A stretch of DNA of 49,414 nucleotides from the IMG/VR virus record IMGVR_UViG_3300028829_002092, positions 1 to 49,414 of that record; one strand, 5' to 3'. The position numbers were made by a program, and so were the translations under genes. Shown here one piece after another: positions 49,213 through 49,414 of the stretch. Source of the DNA: a virus. How positions within the stretch are numbered: position 1 is the stretch's first letter; every line of letters begins with the position of its first letter. The notes below the pieces were generated by a model, which saw only the letters and a list, made by a program, of their open reading frames with translations, did not search any database and was not told the origin of the DNA.

Positions 49213-49414
49213 ATGAAGGTAGAACCAATGATTAAAAAGCCAAGTTTATTTAGAAGAACTGTAATGAGTCTTGTAAATGGCTGGAGACGTGTAATGGATG
49301 TGAGATATAATCCAATCGGTAAAATACCCGATCCTAGTTTACAAACATATTTTATGCTAGTATTATTCACTGTATGGAGTGTGTGGTTTGGATTTTTAGC
49401 AACTGACTATTTAG
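49213..49414 (+). CDS. Small membrane protein, cut by the window end
   Basis: At least 67 residues, open at the 3' edge. Starts MKVEPMIKKPSLFRRTVMSL, basic, then a membrane segment from about residue 47 (YFMLVLFTVWSVWFGFLA). AGGAAC lies 7 nt before the ATG. It is 9 nt after the membrane-peptide gene, so they are probably cotranscribed. No family recognised. Confidence 0.55.
   Translation, partial: MKVEPMIKKPSLFRRTVMSLVNGWRRVMDVRYNPIGKIPDPSLQTYFMLVLFTVWSVWFGFLATDYL

Noticed and set aside
1-49414. CRISPR array, tRNA genes, integrase, transposase or insertion-sequence ends
   Set aside because: Reading through, I saw no regularly spaced direct repeats, no convincing tRNA cloverleaf, no recombinase or transposase motif. 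A tRNA-scan and repeat search would settle it.

Overview
The window reads as about 49 kb of an AT-rich, T4-like tailed phage genome (myovirus type), most likely from a marine phage. The T4-type core is clear from sequence: family B DNA polymerase (gp43), sliding clamp (gp45), clamp-loader ATPase (gp44), a gp31/GroES-like co-chaperonin, a DsbA-like DNA-binding protein and many T4-type late promoters (TATAAATA or GATAAATA). PhoH, a Dps/ferritin-like protein, a ParB-like protein, a radical-SAM protein, a 2OG-Fe(II) oxygenase and several sulfotransferase-like proteins are typical of marine T4-like phages. No photosystem gene is present, so a heterotrophic host (for example a SAR11/SAR116-type alphaproteobacterium) is a reasonable guess, but the sequence does not prove the host.

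Layout. 1-6.1 kb: fibre and other structural proteins plus an M15 peptidase (probable endolysin). 6.2-8.2 kb: a DnaE-like fragment, an acidic disordered protein, GroES and a small exported protein. 8.2-10.4 kb: gp44 behind a consensus sigma70 promoter, a small protein, and PhoH on the minus strand. 10.5-14.9 kb: two conserved unknowns, then DnaJ and ClpA. 15-19.1 kb: small unknowns, an HxGH nucleotidyltransferase fusion, a glycosyltransferase. 19.2-35.7 kb: a long plus-strand cassette in which many proteins start with a short sequence like the T4 capsid-targeting peptide (M[KR]..EF[IL].E). It includes an 1802-residue giant, a ParB-like protein, a Dps-like protein, an asparagine-synthetase-like protein, a radical-SAM protein and several Lys/Cys-rich proteins. 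35.7-36.5 kb: a minus-strand methyltransferase. 36.6-40.4 kb: a tight six-gene set (diiron ferritin-like protein, class I glutamine amidotransferase, cupin, two P-loop/sulfotransferase-like proteins, 2OG-Fe(II) oxygenase). 40.4-41.3 kb: a minus-strand operon of three small genes. 41.3-49.4 kb: UDP-sugar dehydrogenase-like protein, DsbA-like protein, SGNH hydrolase-like protein, gp43, gp45, a sulfotransferase and a TGT/DpdA-like transglycosylase, followed by two small membrane proteins.

How it may work together. GroES, DnaJ (no zinc finger) and ClpA (ClpP-docking IGF tripeptide kept) could form a phage-encoded protein-quality set acting on host GroEL, DnaK and ClpP. The proteins with capsid-targeting-like N-termini are candidates for packaging inside the head and injection with the DNA. 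The six-gene enzyme set and the sugar and sulfotransferase genes suggest synthesis or decoration of a small molecule or glycan; the product cannot be read from sequence.

Regulation. Promoters are unusually legible. Several place the -10 (TATAAT-type or GATAAATA) only 5-7 nt before an ATG with no Shine-Dalgarno, which predicts leaderless mRNAs for DnaJ, DNA polymerase and others. Three sigma70-type promoters share an AACGGGYAAAT box just upstream of the -35.
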